Origin: Polynucleobacter sp. JS-JIR-II-b4
GTDB taxonomy: Bacteria > Pseudomonadota > Gammaproteobacteria > Burkholderiales > Burkholderiaceae
DNA length: 64,000 bases
Reading direction: 5' to 3'
Assembly: GCF_018687815.1 (NCBI RefSeq)
Contig: NZ_CP061306.1
Coordinates: 186,001-250,000, forward strand
In this document: in pieces, positions 27,572 to 35,918 of the stretch
Numbering within the stretch: the stretch's first letter is position 1
How the letters are laid out: every line of letters begins with the position of its first letter
Position numbers and translations under genes: made by a program
Notes under the pieces: generated by a model
What the model was told of the DNA's origin: nothing
Database searches by the model: none
What the model saw: the letters and a program-made list of their open reading frames with translations, nothing else

Positions 27572-27820
27572 ATGGCAATCGCCAAGAAAAAACCTGCTGC
27601 AAAGAAACCAGCTGCTAAGAAAAAAGTAGCTGCTAAGAAGCCTGCTGCTAAAAAAGTAGCTAAGAAGCGTCCTGCTGCTAAAAAAGCTGCTGCTAAGAAG
27701 CCTGCTGCTAAAAAAGTAGCTAAGAAGCGTCCTGCTGCTAAAAAAGCTGCTGCTAAAAAGCCAGCTGCTAAAAAAGTAGCTAAAAAAGTTGCAAAGAAGC
27801 GCGTAGCAAAAAAAAAGTAA
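27572..27820 (+). CDS. Histone H1-like Lys/Ala-rich DNA-binding protein (zero-frame product; see -1 extension)
   Basis: 82 residues, almost only Lys, Ala, Pro, Val and Arg in AAKKPAAKKVAKKRPAAKK-type repeats, resembling the tail of eukaryotic H1 and bacterial proteins such as BpH1, Hc1 and AlgP. Probably binds and compacts DNA or RNA non-specifically. Strong AAGGAG ribosome site 7 bases before the ATG. The frame ends at TAA (27818-27820) directly after a run of nine A's, while clear coding sequence continues in the -1 frame to 27945. Thus the functional product may be the 124-residue frameshifted form. Followed by a strong terminator. Confidence 0.85.
   Translation: MAIAKKKPAAKKPAAKKKVAAKKPAAKKVAKKRPAAKKAAAKKPAAKKVAKKRPAAKKAAAKKPAAKKVAKKVAKKRVAKKK
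27631..27780 (+). repeat. 60-bp tandem repeat inside the histone-like gene
   Basis: Bases 27631-27690 and 27691-27750 are identical 60-base units (20 codons); 27751-27780 is a degenerate half copy with two changes. In-frame units mean that copy-number change would alter length without frameshift. Confidence 0.9.
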
Positions 27821-27945
27821 GTAAGCCTGCTGCGAAGAAAGCGGGCTCTGCTGTAAAAAAGCCCGCGGCTAAGAAAGCTGCACCAGCGACTAGTGCGTTG
27901 AATCCTGCCGCTGCTTGGCCCTTCCCAACTGGCACACGTCCTTAA
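27808..27945 (+). other. Slippery A9 tract and -1-frame coding extension of the histone-like gene
   Basis: Nine A's at 27808-27816 followed by G. The heptamer A AAA AAG (27811-27817) is in the correct zero frame, and TAA follows at once. In the -1 frame 42 codons from 27817 to 27942 read VSKPAAKKAGSAVKKPAAKK and end in ALNPAAAWPFPTGTRP before TAA at 27943. The Lys/Ala composition continues across the shift, so this is genuine former or present coding sequence. A 7-bp stem-loop (GCGGGCT 27841-27847 / AGCCCGC 27860-27866) lies 23 bases beyond the slippery site. Programmed frameshift, transcriptional slippage, a recent mutation or a homopolymer sequencing error are all possible. Confidence 0.8.
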
Positions 27946-27963
27946 TTGGACGGGTGTTACTAG

Positions 27964-27992
27964 AAGGGGTCTCTCACGAGACCCCTTTTTTT
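27964..27992 (+). terminator. Intrinsic terminator after the histone-like gene
   Basis: Perfect 10-bp stem AAGGGGTCTC (27964-27973) / GAGACCCCTT (27978-27987), loop TCAC, then T's to 27992. It lies 19 bases after the -1-frame stop at 27945, but 144 bases after the zero-frame stop, which fits the longer frame being the real gene end. Confidence 0.9.
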
Positions 27993-28042
27993 ATTTCCAG
28001 ATTGAGAAATGAGTAAACCTAGGCGCCCTAGGCTGTTTTTAC

Positions 28043-29002
28043 TTAGAAACTAAAGCCGAATGCTGCTTTAAATTGCTCTGCGATCTGATCTTTGCTGAGT
28101 TGGTGATTTTGTGGTCCCTGATGGGTAATTTTGATTGAACCCATCAAGCTAGCAAGTCGACCGGTGGTATCCCAGTCCATGCCATTTTCTAAACCAAACA
28201 GCAATCCACCGCGGAATGCATCTCCGCAACCTGTTGGATCTACTACTTTTGCAGCTGGTACTGGTGGAATCGCGATCACCTTGCCATCAACATAAATATC
28301 AGCACCCTCGGCGCCTTTGGTAACGATGAGCGCTTTTACTCGCTCAGCTACTTTGGCCAAACTCAATCCCGTTCTTTGAGAAAGCATCTCTCCCTCATAG
28401 TCATTTACTGCCAAGTAGCTGGCGATATCGATCAATTCCAAAAGCTCGGGACCATTAAACATTGGTAAACCTTGGCCCGGATCAAAGATAAAGGGAATAT
28501 TGGCGTCAGCCAGTTGATGGCAGTGCTCCCACATCCCTTGGCGACCGTCGGGTGCAACAATTCCTAATTTCGCTGGACCCTTAGCGTTCTTGCTACGCTC
28601 AGCCACAACGGCGGAGACTTGGTTAAGGTGGGATTCACCCATAGCACCCGGATGGAAAGCAGTGATTTGGTTATTGGCTTGATCAGTGGTGATCATCGCT
28701 TGCGCAGTAAAGGCTTGATCGATCTGGCGAATATGGCTTGCATCAATTTTGAGTTGCTCAAGGCGACTTAAGTAGGGCGCAGCATCACCACCCACTGTAG
28801 CCATGATGATCGGATCGCCGCCCAAAAGATTGAGGTTGTAGGCAATATTGCCAGCGCAACCGCCAAATTCACGGCGCATAGTTGGTACCAAGAAAGCTAC
28901 ATTCAGAATATGAATCTGCTCAGGCAGGATTTGATCGGCAAATTTGCCTTCAAAGTTCATGATGGTGTCGTAGGCAATGGAGCCACAGATCAAGCTAGCC
29001 AT
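28043..29002 (-). CDS. PfkB-family carbohydrate/nucleoside kinase
   Basis: 319-residue ribokinase-fold kinase. The C-terminal PfkB signature DPTGCGDAFRGG contains the catalytic aspartate, and FGGCAGNIAYNLNLLGG is the N-terminal substrate region. The sequence is close to proteins annotated as adenosine or sugar kinases in Burkholderiales; the substrate is not decidable. Last gene of the leftward aroQ-accBC-prmA cluster, 52 bases after prmA. It converges on the histone-like gene. Confidence 0.85.
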   Translation of the reverse strand: MASLICGSIAYDTIMNFEGKFADQILPEQIHILNVAFLVPTMRREFGGCAGNIAYNLNLLGGDPIIMATVGGDAAPYLSRLEQLKIDASHIRQIDQAFTAQAMITTDQANNQITAFHPGAMGESHLNQVSAVVAERSKNAKGPAKLGIVAPDGRQGMWEHCHQLADANIPFIFDPGQGLPMFNGPELLELIDIASYLAVNDYEGEMLSQRTGLSLAKVAERVKALIVTKGAEGADIYVDGKVIAIPPVPAAKVVDPTGCGDAFRGGLLFGLENGMDWDTTGRLASLMGSIKITHQGPQNHQLSKDQIAEQFKAAFGFSF

Positions 29003-29054
29003 AAATTACTTTCTTTATAAAAATTGGGTGTAAATGTAGTGTTTATGAATTGAT

Positions 29055-30584
29055 TTAGGGGTAGAGCACTCGAACACGATAGCCCGCAGCATTCAGCGGA
29101 AGAGAAATAAGCAACTCAAGCTGCAGCATTTCGCCAGAAGGGATCCCCTTTTTTAAAAAATCAGGATGAGATTCTTGCCAAGCTTTAGGTAGCCACTCTT
29201 GTGGAGTGAATTGCAGTGATTTGATTTCAGATTCTTCTGCATCAGTTAAAGAAATTTCTAAATTTGGAGCTAAAACGGCAATAGCTAGACGATTTTGTAT
29301 CTCCACTTGCAGTAGAGATTGATTTGCAGGGTTTTTAAGGCCTTCTCGCGCGTTTTCTGCCGCAAGTGCGGCTGAAGTTATTTTCCATGCAGAAAAATCG
29401 CTCACAGTGCGATCTAGACATCCTAGTGCACGACAAAGTTTTGCATCGATATGTTGTAAAACATGAAACGCACTAACGGAAATGGAATTCGATGTTCCAT
29501 CAATGCGTGGTGCTAATGCGGGAAGCAATGAATTTCTGGAAAGATGCTCTCCAAAAACTAGGAGTGGCAGAAGTAAAGCAGTTAGAAGGGCGAACTTAAG
29601 ACTTTTTTTTTGAGCAGGTGCAGCAAAAGTAGATTCAGAATTACTTTGCTTGTCCTTGTTTAAGGTGCCGTGCAAGCAAACCCAGCCCTCACTCTCTTTC
29701 CAAACAGAGAGCTTGAGCCACTGGCTATAGGTAGCAATCACTTCTTCTGCTTGGCGGGCAAGTACACCAGATAAAACAATGCGTCCGCCTACCTTCATCT
29801 TATTGACTAAGGCGGGCGCAAGAACTTGCAGTGGATTTGCCAAAATATTGGCCATCACGATGTCATATTTGGTTTCGGCGGCCAGTTCGAGTGCGCCTTC
29901 GTTCGGCAAGACAAAGCGAATGGTGGTGTTGTTGATTTCTGCATTGCTGCGAGCGGCAACCATCGCTTGTGGATCAATATCGGTACCGATCACTGGGTTA
30001 CAACCCAGCTTTGCGGCAGCAATTGCCAATATGCCTGAGCCACAACCGTAATCCAAGAGACTTTGATTCTGCAAATGAGTTTGTTGTTCAAGCCAAAGAA
30101 GGCACAAATGCGTAGTTGGGTGACTACCAGTGCCAAATGCGAGACCTGGATCGACCGCAAGGCAAATCGCATTGGGATCCGTTGGCGCATCGTGCCAAGA
30201 TGGCACTACCCAAATACGCTCACCAATCTGAATGGGTGCAAATTGACTTTGGGTTAAACGAACCCAGTCTTGTTCTTCGACTGTTTTTTCTTGAGGAGGT
30301 GCTAGATGAAAGCCTGCCTCTTTAAGGGATGCGAGTAGTTCGGGAATAAATTCTGCGCTGCCCGAAGCATCAATCTCTGGATTAAAGAGAGCGGTTACTG
30401 CTGATCTATCCCACGCCTGCACTTCTGGAGAGAGGCCTGGCTCACCGTAAAGCGGGTTTTCGTCGTAGCCACCAGCAGCATCATCTTCAACGGTGACGGA
30501 CAGGGCGCCCAAATCCAAAAGCGCATCACCCAAAGGCTCAGCGGTTTCGGCGGCTACCGTGAATACCAACTCACGATAAGACAT
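29055..30584 (-). CDS. prmA: Ribosomal protein L11 methyltransferase (PrmA) fused to a membrane DUF3426 domain
   Basis: 509 residues. Residues 1-307 are complete PrmA, which trimethylates L11: [18 protein letters not shown] site [19 protein letters not shown] (177-195), ANILANPL. A ~20-residue linker, one membrane helix (331-347) and a DUF3426 domain (about 365-509, KLCRALGC ... [11 protein letters not shown]) follow in the same frame. In related genomes DUF3426 belongs to a separate downstream gene with an N-terminal zinc ribbon, which is lost here. The fusion would tether the methyltransferase to the inner membrane with the C-terminus in the periplasm. Confidence 0.88.
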   Translation of the reverse strand: MSYRELVFTVAAETAEPLGDALLDLGALSVTVEDDAAGGYDENPLYGEPGLSPEVQAWDRSAVTALFNPEIDASGSAEFIPELLASLKEAGFHLAPPQEKTVEEQDWVRLTQSQFAPIQIGERIWVVPSWHDAPTDPNAICLAVDPGLAFGTGSHPTTHLCLLWLEQQTHLQNQSLLDYGCGSGILAIAAAKLGCNPVIGTDIDPQAMVAARSNAEINNTTIRFVLPNEGALELAAETKYDIVMANILANPLQVLAPALVNKMKVGGRIVLSGVLARQAEEVIATYSQWLKLSVWKESEGWVCLHGTLNKDKQSNSESTFAAPAQKKSLKFALLTALLLPLLVFGEHLSRNSLLPALAPRIDGTSNSISVSAFHVLQHIDAKLCRALGCLDRTVSDFSAWKITSAALAAENAREGLKNPANQSLLQVEIQNRLAIAVLAPNLEISLTDAEESEIKSLQFTPQEWLPKAWQESHPDFLKKGIPSGEMLQLELLISLPLNAAGYRVRVLYP

Positions 30585-30600
30585 AGGATGCTTTCATTAA

Positions 30601-31965
30601 TTAGGATTTACCGCGACTTGCAGCTTGCTCTTCTAGGCGATGCTCTAAGTAGTGAATGCTAGTGCCGCCTTCAATGAAGTTTGGATCCAGCATGAGTTCA
30701 CGGTGGAGCGGAACGTTAGTTGTAATACCGTCAATCACCATCTCTGAAAGCGCAATTTGCATACGGCGAATGGCTTGCTCACGAGTATTGCCGTAAGAAA
30801 TCAGCTTACCAATCATGGAGTCATAGTTTGATGGAACCACGTAACCACTGTAGGCATGTGAGTCAACCCGAATACCGGGGCCACCAGGCATGTGGAATGA
30901 ACCAATTTTGCCAGGGCTCGGGGTGAACTTGAATGGATCTTCGGCATTCAAGCGGCACTCAATGGCGTGACCACGGAAAACAATATCTTTTTGGCGATAG
31001 CTGAGTTTCAGACCGGCTGCAATGCGGATCTGCTCTTGAACAATATCCACACCAGTAATCATTTCTGTCACCGGATGTTCCACCTGAACACGGGTATTCA
31101 TCTCAATGAAGAAGAATTCACCATCTTCGTAGAGAAACTCAAAGGTACCGGCGCCACGATAGCCAATCTTGCGACAGGCTTCTGCGCAACGCTCGCCAAT
31201 TTTGGCGATAAGACGACGATCAATACCTGGTGCCGGTGCTTCTTCAATGACTTTTTGGTGGCGACGTTGCATAGAGCAATCGCGCTCGCCTAACCAAATG
31301 GCATTGCCATGGGTGTCAGCGAGAATCTGAATCTCAACGTGGCGAGGTTTTTCTAAAAACTTCTCCATATAGACTTCTGGATTACCAAAAGCACGACCAG
31401 CTTCTTCCCGGGTCATATTGACTGCATTGATGAGGGCTGCCTCAGTGTGAACCACACGCATACCGCGACCACCACCACCACCGGCAGCTTTAATAATTAC
31501 CGGATACCCCACTTTTTTTGCTGTCATAATAATTTCTTTTGGATTATCAGGAAGTGCTCCCTCTGATCCAGGTACGCAAGGCACGCCAGCTTTAATCATG
31601 GCGCGTTTTGCAGAAACCTTATCACCCATCAAGCGAATGGATGCAGCAGTGGGACCAATAAAGGCAAAGCCAGATTTCTCAACCCGCTCTGCAAAGTCTG
31701 CATTTTCAGAAAGGAAGCCATAACCAGGATGGATTGCCTCTGCATCGGTAACTTCGGCTGCAGAAATAATCGCTGGCATATTCAGATAGCTGAGCGGAGA
31801 TGGCGCTGGCCCGATACAAACGGCTTCATCGGCAAGCTTTACATATTTAGCCTCTTTATCTGCGGTGGAGTACACCACCACAGTTTTAATTCCCAACTCG
31901 CGGCATGCGCGTTGGATACGGAGAGCAATTTCTCCCCGATTGGCAATCAGAATCTTATCGAACAT
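30601..31965 (-). CDS. accC: Biotin carboxylase subunit of acetyl-CoA carboxylase
   Basis: Carboxylates the biotin on AccB using ATP and bicarbonate, the first step of fatty-acid synthesis. ATP-grasp fold with [28 protein letters not shown] and [14 protein letters not shown]. 454 residues, complete; start [17 protein letters not shown]. It follows accB by 52 bases in the classical accBC order. Confidence 0.97.
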   Translation of the reverse strand: MFDKILIANRGEIALRIQRACRELGIKTVVVYSTADKEAKYVKLADEAVCIGPAPSPLSYLNMPAIISAAEVTDAEAIHPGYGFLSENADFAERVEKSGFAFIGPTAASIRLMGDKVSAKRAMIKAGVPCVPGSEGALPDNPKEIIMTAKKVGYPVIIKAAGGGGGRGMRVVHTEAALINAVNMTREEAGRAFGNPEVYMEKFLEKPRHVEIQILADTHGNAIWLGERDCSMQRRHQKVIEEAPAPGIDRRLIAKIGERCAEACRKIGYRGAGTFEFLYEDGEFFFIEMNTRVQVEHPVTEMITGVDIVQEQIRIAAGLKLSYRQKDIVFRGHAIECRLNAEDPFKFTPSPGKIGSFHMPGGPGIRVDSHAYSGYVVPSNYDSMIGKLISYGNTREQAIRRMQIALSEMVIDGITTNVPLHRELMLDPNFIEGGTSIHYLEHRLEEQAASRGKS

Positions 31966-32017
31966 GTCGGCTCTGAGTTAAGTGACGGTAAATTGGGATT
32001 GATCTAAAGATAGTCAA

Positions 32018-32479
32018 TTAAGCGATGATGAAAAGTGGCTGGTCAAATTCAACACCTTGACCGTTTTCACAAAGAATTTCTTTGATCACACCAGCGTGCT
32101 CGGATTCGATTTCATTGAGTAGCTTCATTGCTTCAATAATGCAAAGCGTTTGACCCACCTTGACAGTGTCGCCAATGTTGACGAAGTTCGGAGACTCTGG
32201 ATTTGGGGCGCGGTAGAAAGTGCCAACCATTGGTGAGCGAGCAATAGAGCCAGTTTCAGCTGCGGGAGCTTCAGCGATAGGAGCTGTTGCAACAGGTGCA
32301 CTAGCTGCTGGTGCGGCTTGCATCGCAGGTGCTGGATTGGTGTAAACCATTTGGCCAGCGGGCGCAGGAGATCCGGCGTTCACAATGCGAACACGATCTT
32401 CGCCTTCATTTACCTCTAACTCTGAAATGCCTGATTCAGAAACTAGGTCGATCAAGGTTTTTAGTTTTCTCAGATCCAT
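32018..32479 (-). CDS. accB: Biotin carboxyl carrier protein of acetyl-CoA carboxylase
   Basis: Carries the biotin that shuttles CO2 between AccC and the transferase. The biotinylated lysine is K119 in [12 protein letters not shown]-terminal helix [18 protein letters not shown], then a flexible Ala/Pro linker (about 36-76) and the biotinyl domain. 153 residues, standard. Lies between aroQ and accC on one leftward transcript. Confidence 0.97.
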   Translation of the reverse strand: MDLRKLKTLIDLVSESGISELEVNEGEDRVRIVNAGSPAPAGQMVYTNPAPAMQAAPAASAPVATAPIAEAPAAETGSIARSPMVGTFYRAPNPESPNFVNIGDTVKVGQTLCIIEAMKLLNEIESEHAGVIKEILCENGQGVEFDQPLFIIA

Positions 32480-32515
32480 ATGAGTGCTTCCTCTCTTGTC
32501 ATTCTTTAAATAGTT

Positions 32516-32965
32516 TTATTTCTGCAAGCGAGCAATAGCTGCTTGAAGGGCTAATTCATAGCCAATCGCGCCAAGACCGCAAATCACCCCAGTCGCAATA
32601 TCGGACAAATAGGAATGTTTACGGAATTCTTCGCGCTGATGAATGTTGGATAAATGAACTTCGGTAAAGGGAATCGCTACTCCAGCCAAAACATCGCGCA
32701 AGGCGACGCTTGTGTGGGTGAAGGCGCCTGGGTTGATGATGATGAAATCAACTCCATCTTGTTTAGCTTTTTGAATGCGGTCAATTAACTCGCCTTCATG
32801 ATTGCTTTGAAAGGTATCGAGATCAACGGAATGCGCTTTTGCCAGTTCGCCGAGCCTTTGGTGGATATCTTCTAGGGTAGTTTTTCCGTAAACATCGGGT
32901 TCACGGGTGCCTAATAGATTTAGGTTTGGGCCTTGAATTACGAGAATTGAAGCTTTTTTCGACAT
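32516..32965 (-). CDS. aroQ: Type II 3-dehydroquinate dehydratase
   Basis: Shikimate pathway enzyme forming 3-dehydroshikimate; 149 residues, type II fold (dodecamer in the family). Diagnostic motifs are [18 protein letters not shown] with the catalytic tyrosine, [11 protein letters not shown] and [15 protein letters not shown]. First gene of aroQ-accB-accC-prmA. A possible -10 (TATACT, minus strand, 33037-33042) lies about 75 bases upstream with only a weak -35. Confidence 0.96.
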   Translation of the reverse strand: MSKKASILVIQGPNLNLLGTREPDVYGKTTLEDIHQRLGELAKAHSVDLDTFQSNHEGELIDRIQKAKQDGVDFIIINPGAFTHTSVALRDVLAGVAIPFTEVHLSNIHQREEFRKHSYLSDIATGVICGLGAIGYELALQAAIARLQK

Positions 32966-33184
32966 AGATCCCTGTTTTTAGAGGCAGTTAAGCGTAAATT
33001 GCTAAATAACTTCATGCTCGATTGCTTATGAGGGGGAGTATACCTTTTAAAAGCTAGGAAAAGACCAAAAACTCGCTGCAAAAATAGGAATTTTCATCGC
33101 TTTTAGGGGTGGATATCAAAATAAATGCTTAATTTTTAGGCAAAAATAAATTCTTCGATAAATCCATTTACAGCTTAAAACTTC

Positions 33185-33712
33185 CTATAAAGCAGATTTA
33201 ATTGCACTTCTGATGTCATCTTCGCTTATCTTGCCTAATTTGCTATAGCTAGCCTTACCCTTGGCATTGATGATGATGGTGTAAGGAAGGGCGCCTTGGG
33301 AATTTCGTAGTTGCTTAGAAAGATTACTGCCTTCAAGACCGCCAATCACAATTGGATAACTTACTGGAGTTTTTGAAAGAAATTCACGAATATTAGAGGG
33401 CGAATCGATGCCAATACCGACAAATAAGACATTTTGCTGCAAGAACTCTTGCTGAAGCTTATCTAAAGCAGGCATTTCTTCGACACATGGTGGGCACCAG
33501 GAGGCCCAAAAGTTCACCACCAGCACTTTTCCTTGCCAATCTTGGGTATTGACTGTTTTTCCATCCGGTGTTTGCCAGGAATTGGCAAAAAATGCTTTCA
33601 CAGCAGGATCGCTGGCCAAACCAGTTTTATAAATCCACTGGGAGGTGAGTACGCCCCCAAGGAGTGCCAAAAGACTAATTGCGACGATGATGATCAATTG
33701 TCTGCGGTTCAT
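33185..33712 (-). CDS. TlpA-like thiol:disulfide thioredoxin
   Basis: 175 residues: an N-terminal signal anchor (about 6-24), then a thioredoxin fold with the redox pair in WASWCPPCVEE (C73, C76). A periplasmic, membrane-anchored reductant of the TlpA/ResA group, often involved in cytochrome maturation or copper protein assembly. The upstream gap to mpl is only 26 bases (divergent). The 219 bases between this gene and aroQ hold only the aroQ leader and promoter region. Confidence 0.85.
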   Translation of the reverse strand: MNRRQLIIIVAISLLALLGGVLTSQWIYKTGLASDPAVKAFFANSWQTPDGKTVNTQDWQGKVLVVNFWASWCPPCVEEMPALDKLQQEFLQQNVLFVGIGIDSPSNIREFLSKTPVSYPIVIGGLEGSNLSKQLRNSQGALPYTIIINAKGKASYSKLGKISEDDIRSAIKSAL

Positions 33713-33738
33713 TGCAACTCCTTCGCTAAAATTCGCTA

Positions 33739-35139
33739 ATGCATATACATATCTTGGGCATTTGCGGTACTTTCATGGGCGGCATTGCCGCAATCGCGAG
33801 GCAGGCTGGGCATCGCGTTACTGGTTGCGATGCCAACGTCTATCCCCCCATGAGTACGCAGCTTGAAGCTCAAGGCATCGAACTGATTGAGGGATTCTCA
33901 CCTGAGCAATTATCTCAGTTTGAGACCATGCCCGATTTATTTGTGATTGGCAATGTGGTTTCTCGCGGTAATCCATTGATGGAAGCAATTCTCAATCAAG
34001 GGCTACCCTATATCTCAGGCCCGCAATGGTTAGGCGAACAAGTTTTATATGGACGACATGTTTTGGCCGTAGCGGGTACGCATGGCAAGACAACTACTTC
34101 AGCTATGTTGACTTGGATTTTGGAATTCAATGGTTACAAGCCGGGTTATCTCATTGGTGGCGTGCCTCTGAATTTCACAGTGTCTGCACGTTTAGGCGAA
34201 AGTAAATATTTTGTTATTGAAGCTGATGAATATGACACTGCTTTCTTTGATAAGCGCAGTAAGTTTGTGCACTATCGACCACGTACTGCCCTATTGAATA
34301 ACTTAGAGTTTGATCACGCTGATATTTTTGCTGATCTTGCGGCAATCGAAACGCAATTTCACCATTTAGTGCGCACTGTTCCTGGTGATGGTTTACTGGT
34401 TGTAAATGGTGAGGAGCCTGCATTGGCGAGTGTGATCACGCGTGGCGCTTGGGCGCCTGTAGAGCGGTTCGGGCAAGAACTCACAAACGAATGGTCTTTG
34501 ATTGCTCAAGAGGCTGATGGCTTCATCGTGCGCCAGGCAGGTAAGGAAGTAGCCACTGTGAAGTGGGCCCCTGATTCTGGTGTGATGGGTAGACACAATC
34601 AACTCAATGCACTTGCAGCGATTGCTTGCGCAAATCATATTGGCATCTCTCCAGCAGATGGTGCACGTGCGTTGGCGGAATTTAAGAATGTCAAGCGTCG
34701 CTTGGAAACGATTGGTGTTGCAAATGACATCACGGTCTATGATGATTTTGCCCACCATCCAACCGCAATCACGACTACAGTTGATGGTCTTCGTCGCCGT
34801 GTTGGTAAAGAACGCATCTTGGCGGTGCTTGAGCCACGTTCAAATACGATGAAGCTCGGTGTGATGAAAGCTCAACTGCCTGGAAGTCTAGAGGCTGCTG
34901 ACAAAGTGTTTGCCTATGGCGCTAATGCCGGCAAGGAATCATTGGGCTGGGATTTGGCAGATGTCTTATCTCCACTCAATAAGCAAGAACAGGGTAAAGC
35001 ACATGCCTTTGATGATCTTGAGGCATTAGTGAAGGCGGTTGCCCATGAGGCTAAGCCTGGCGATCACATTTTGGTAATGAGCAATGGCGGGTTTGGTGGC
35101 GTGCACCAGAAAATATTAAAAGCCATTTCAGCGCAGTAA
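33739..35139 (+). CDS. mpl: Mpl, UDP-N-acetylmuramate:L-alanyl-gamma-D-glutamyl-meso-diaminopimelate ligase
   Basis: Peptidoglycan recycling: attaches the recovered murein tripeptide to UDP-MurNAc. Mur-ligase fold with MHIHILGICGTFMGG at the start, P-loop GTHGKTTT (113-120), FVIEADEYDTAFFDKRSK and YDDFAHHPTAI. 466 residues. Functionally linked to the AmpD fusion at 21953, which releases the tripeptide. Confidence 0.96.
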   Translation: MHIHILGICGTFMGGIAAIARQAGHRVTGCDANVYPPMSTQLEAQGIELIEGFSPEQLSQFETMPDLFVIGNVVSRGNPLMEAILNQGLPYISGPQWLGEQVLYGRHVLAVAGTHGKTTTSAMLTWILEFNGYKPGYLIGGVPLNFTVSARLGESKYFVIEADEYDTAFFDKRSKFVHYRPRTALLNNLEFDHADIFADLAAIETQFHHLVRTVPGDGLLVVNGEEPALASVITRGAWAPVERFGQELTNEWSLIAQEADGFIVRQAGKEVATVKWAPDSGVMGRHNQLNALAAIACANHIGISPADGARALAEFKNVKRRLETIGVANDITVYDDFAHHPTAITTTVDGLRRRVGKERILAVLEPRSNTMKLGVMKAQLPGSLEAADKVFAYGANAGKESLGWDLADVLSPLNKQEQGKAHAFDDLEALVKAVAHEAKPGDHILVMSNGGFGGVHQKILKAISAQ

Positions 35140-35181
35140 AAAATAAGAATCAACAACAAAAGCAAAAATAGAAAGCAAATC

Positions 35182-35916
35182 ATGGGCGATAGATTAAAAG
35201 ATAAAGTAGCCATCATTACCGGCGCGGCAAAGGGTATTGGTTTTGCTACTGCTCAGCGTTTTGCAGAAGAAGGCGCAAAAGTCATCATTACAGATATTGG
35301 CCTGGAGGCTGTTAATAGCGCGGCTGAAAAAACGCCTAATGCTGAAGGCTATGCCATGAATGTCACCGATCGCGCTAGCATTCAGTCTGTTGTAGATCAG
35401 GTAATGCAAAAGCATGGGCGGATTGATATCTTGATCAATAACGCGGGCATTACTCAAGATGCACGCTTAATTAAGATGACCGAAGCACAGTTTGATACTG
35501 TGATTGATGTCAATCTGAAGGGTGTATTTAATTGCACTCAGTTAATCGTGCCGCATATGCTGGAAGCTGGCTCTGGCTCAGTGGTCAACGCTTCAAGCGT
35601 AGTGGGTCTCTATGGTAATTTCGGCCAAACCAATTACTCAGCTACTAAATTTGGTGTGATTGGTTTTACAAAAACATGGGCGCGTGAATTGGGGCCTAAA
35701 GGCATTCGAGTCAATGCGGTGTGCCCAGGTTTTATCGCCACTGAAATGGTCATGGCCATGCCAGCAAATATTGTGCAAGACATTGAAAAACGCAGTTGGC
35801 TTGGTCGTCTGGGTACCCCCGCTGAAATGGCAAATGTGTATTTATTCTTAGCGAGCGATGAGGCAAGCTATGTCAATGGAGTGGCATTAGAGGCCAGCGG
35901 CGGGATCTCGCTCTAA
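35182..35916 (+). CDS. Short-chain dehydrogenase, FabG-like 3-oxoacyl reductase
   Basis: 244-residue SDR with NAD(P) motif TGAAKGIG (13-20), NNAG (86-89) and catalytic S138, Y152 and K156 (YSATK). Closest in style to FabG/PhaB-type 3-oxoacyl reductases. It is not next to other fatty-acid genes; rather it precedes an RNase gene by two bases, so it may be a FabG paralogue of uncertain substrate. Confidence 0.85.
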   Translation: MGDRLKDKVAIITGAAKGIGFATAQRFAEEGAKVIITDIGLEAVNSAAEKTPNAEGYAMNVTDRASIQSVVDQVMQKHGRIDILINNAGITQDARLIKMTEAQFDTVIDVNLKGVFNCTQLIVPHMLEAGSGSVVNASSVVGLYGNFGQTNYSATKFGVIGFTKTWARELGPKGIRVNAVCPGFIATEMVMAMPANIVQDIEKRSWLGRLGTPAEMANVYLFLASDEASYVNGVALEASGGISL

Positions 35917-35918
35917 GC

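Noticed and set aside
27272..27585. Open frames on both strands between nrdB and the histone-like gene
   Set aside because: No ribosome sites or family resemblance, and the nrdAB terminator lies inside both; treated as chance.
27600..27820. CRISPR-like or mobile repeat array
   Set aside because: The repeats are contiguous, in frame and encode Lys/Ala units; no spacers.
28018..28040. Stem CCTAGG-CGC-CCTAGG followed by T's as a terminator
   Set aside because: Short self-complementary stem on the wrong side or with a poor T-run for the leftward kinase; the neighbouring 27964 terminator explains the rightward end.
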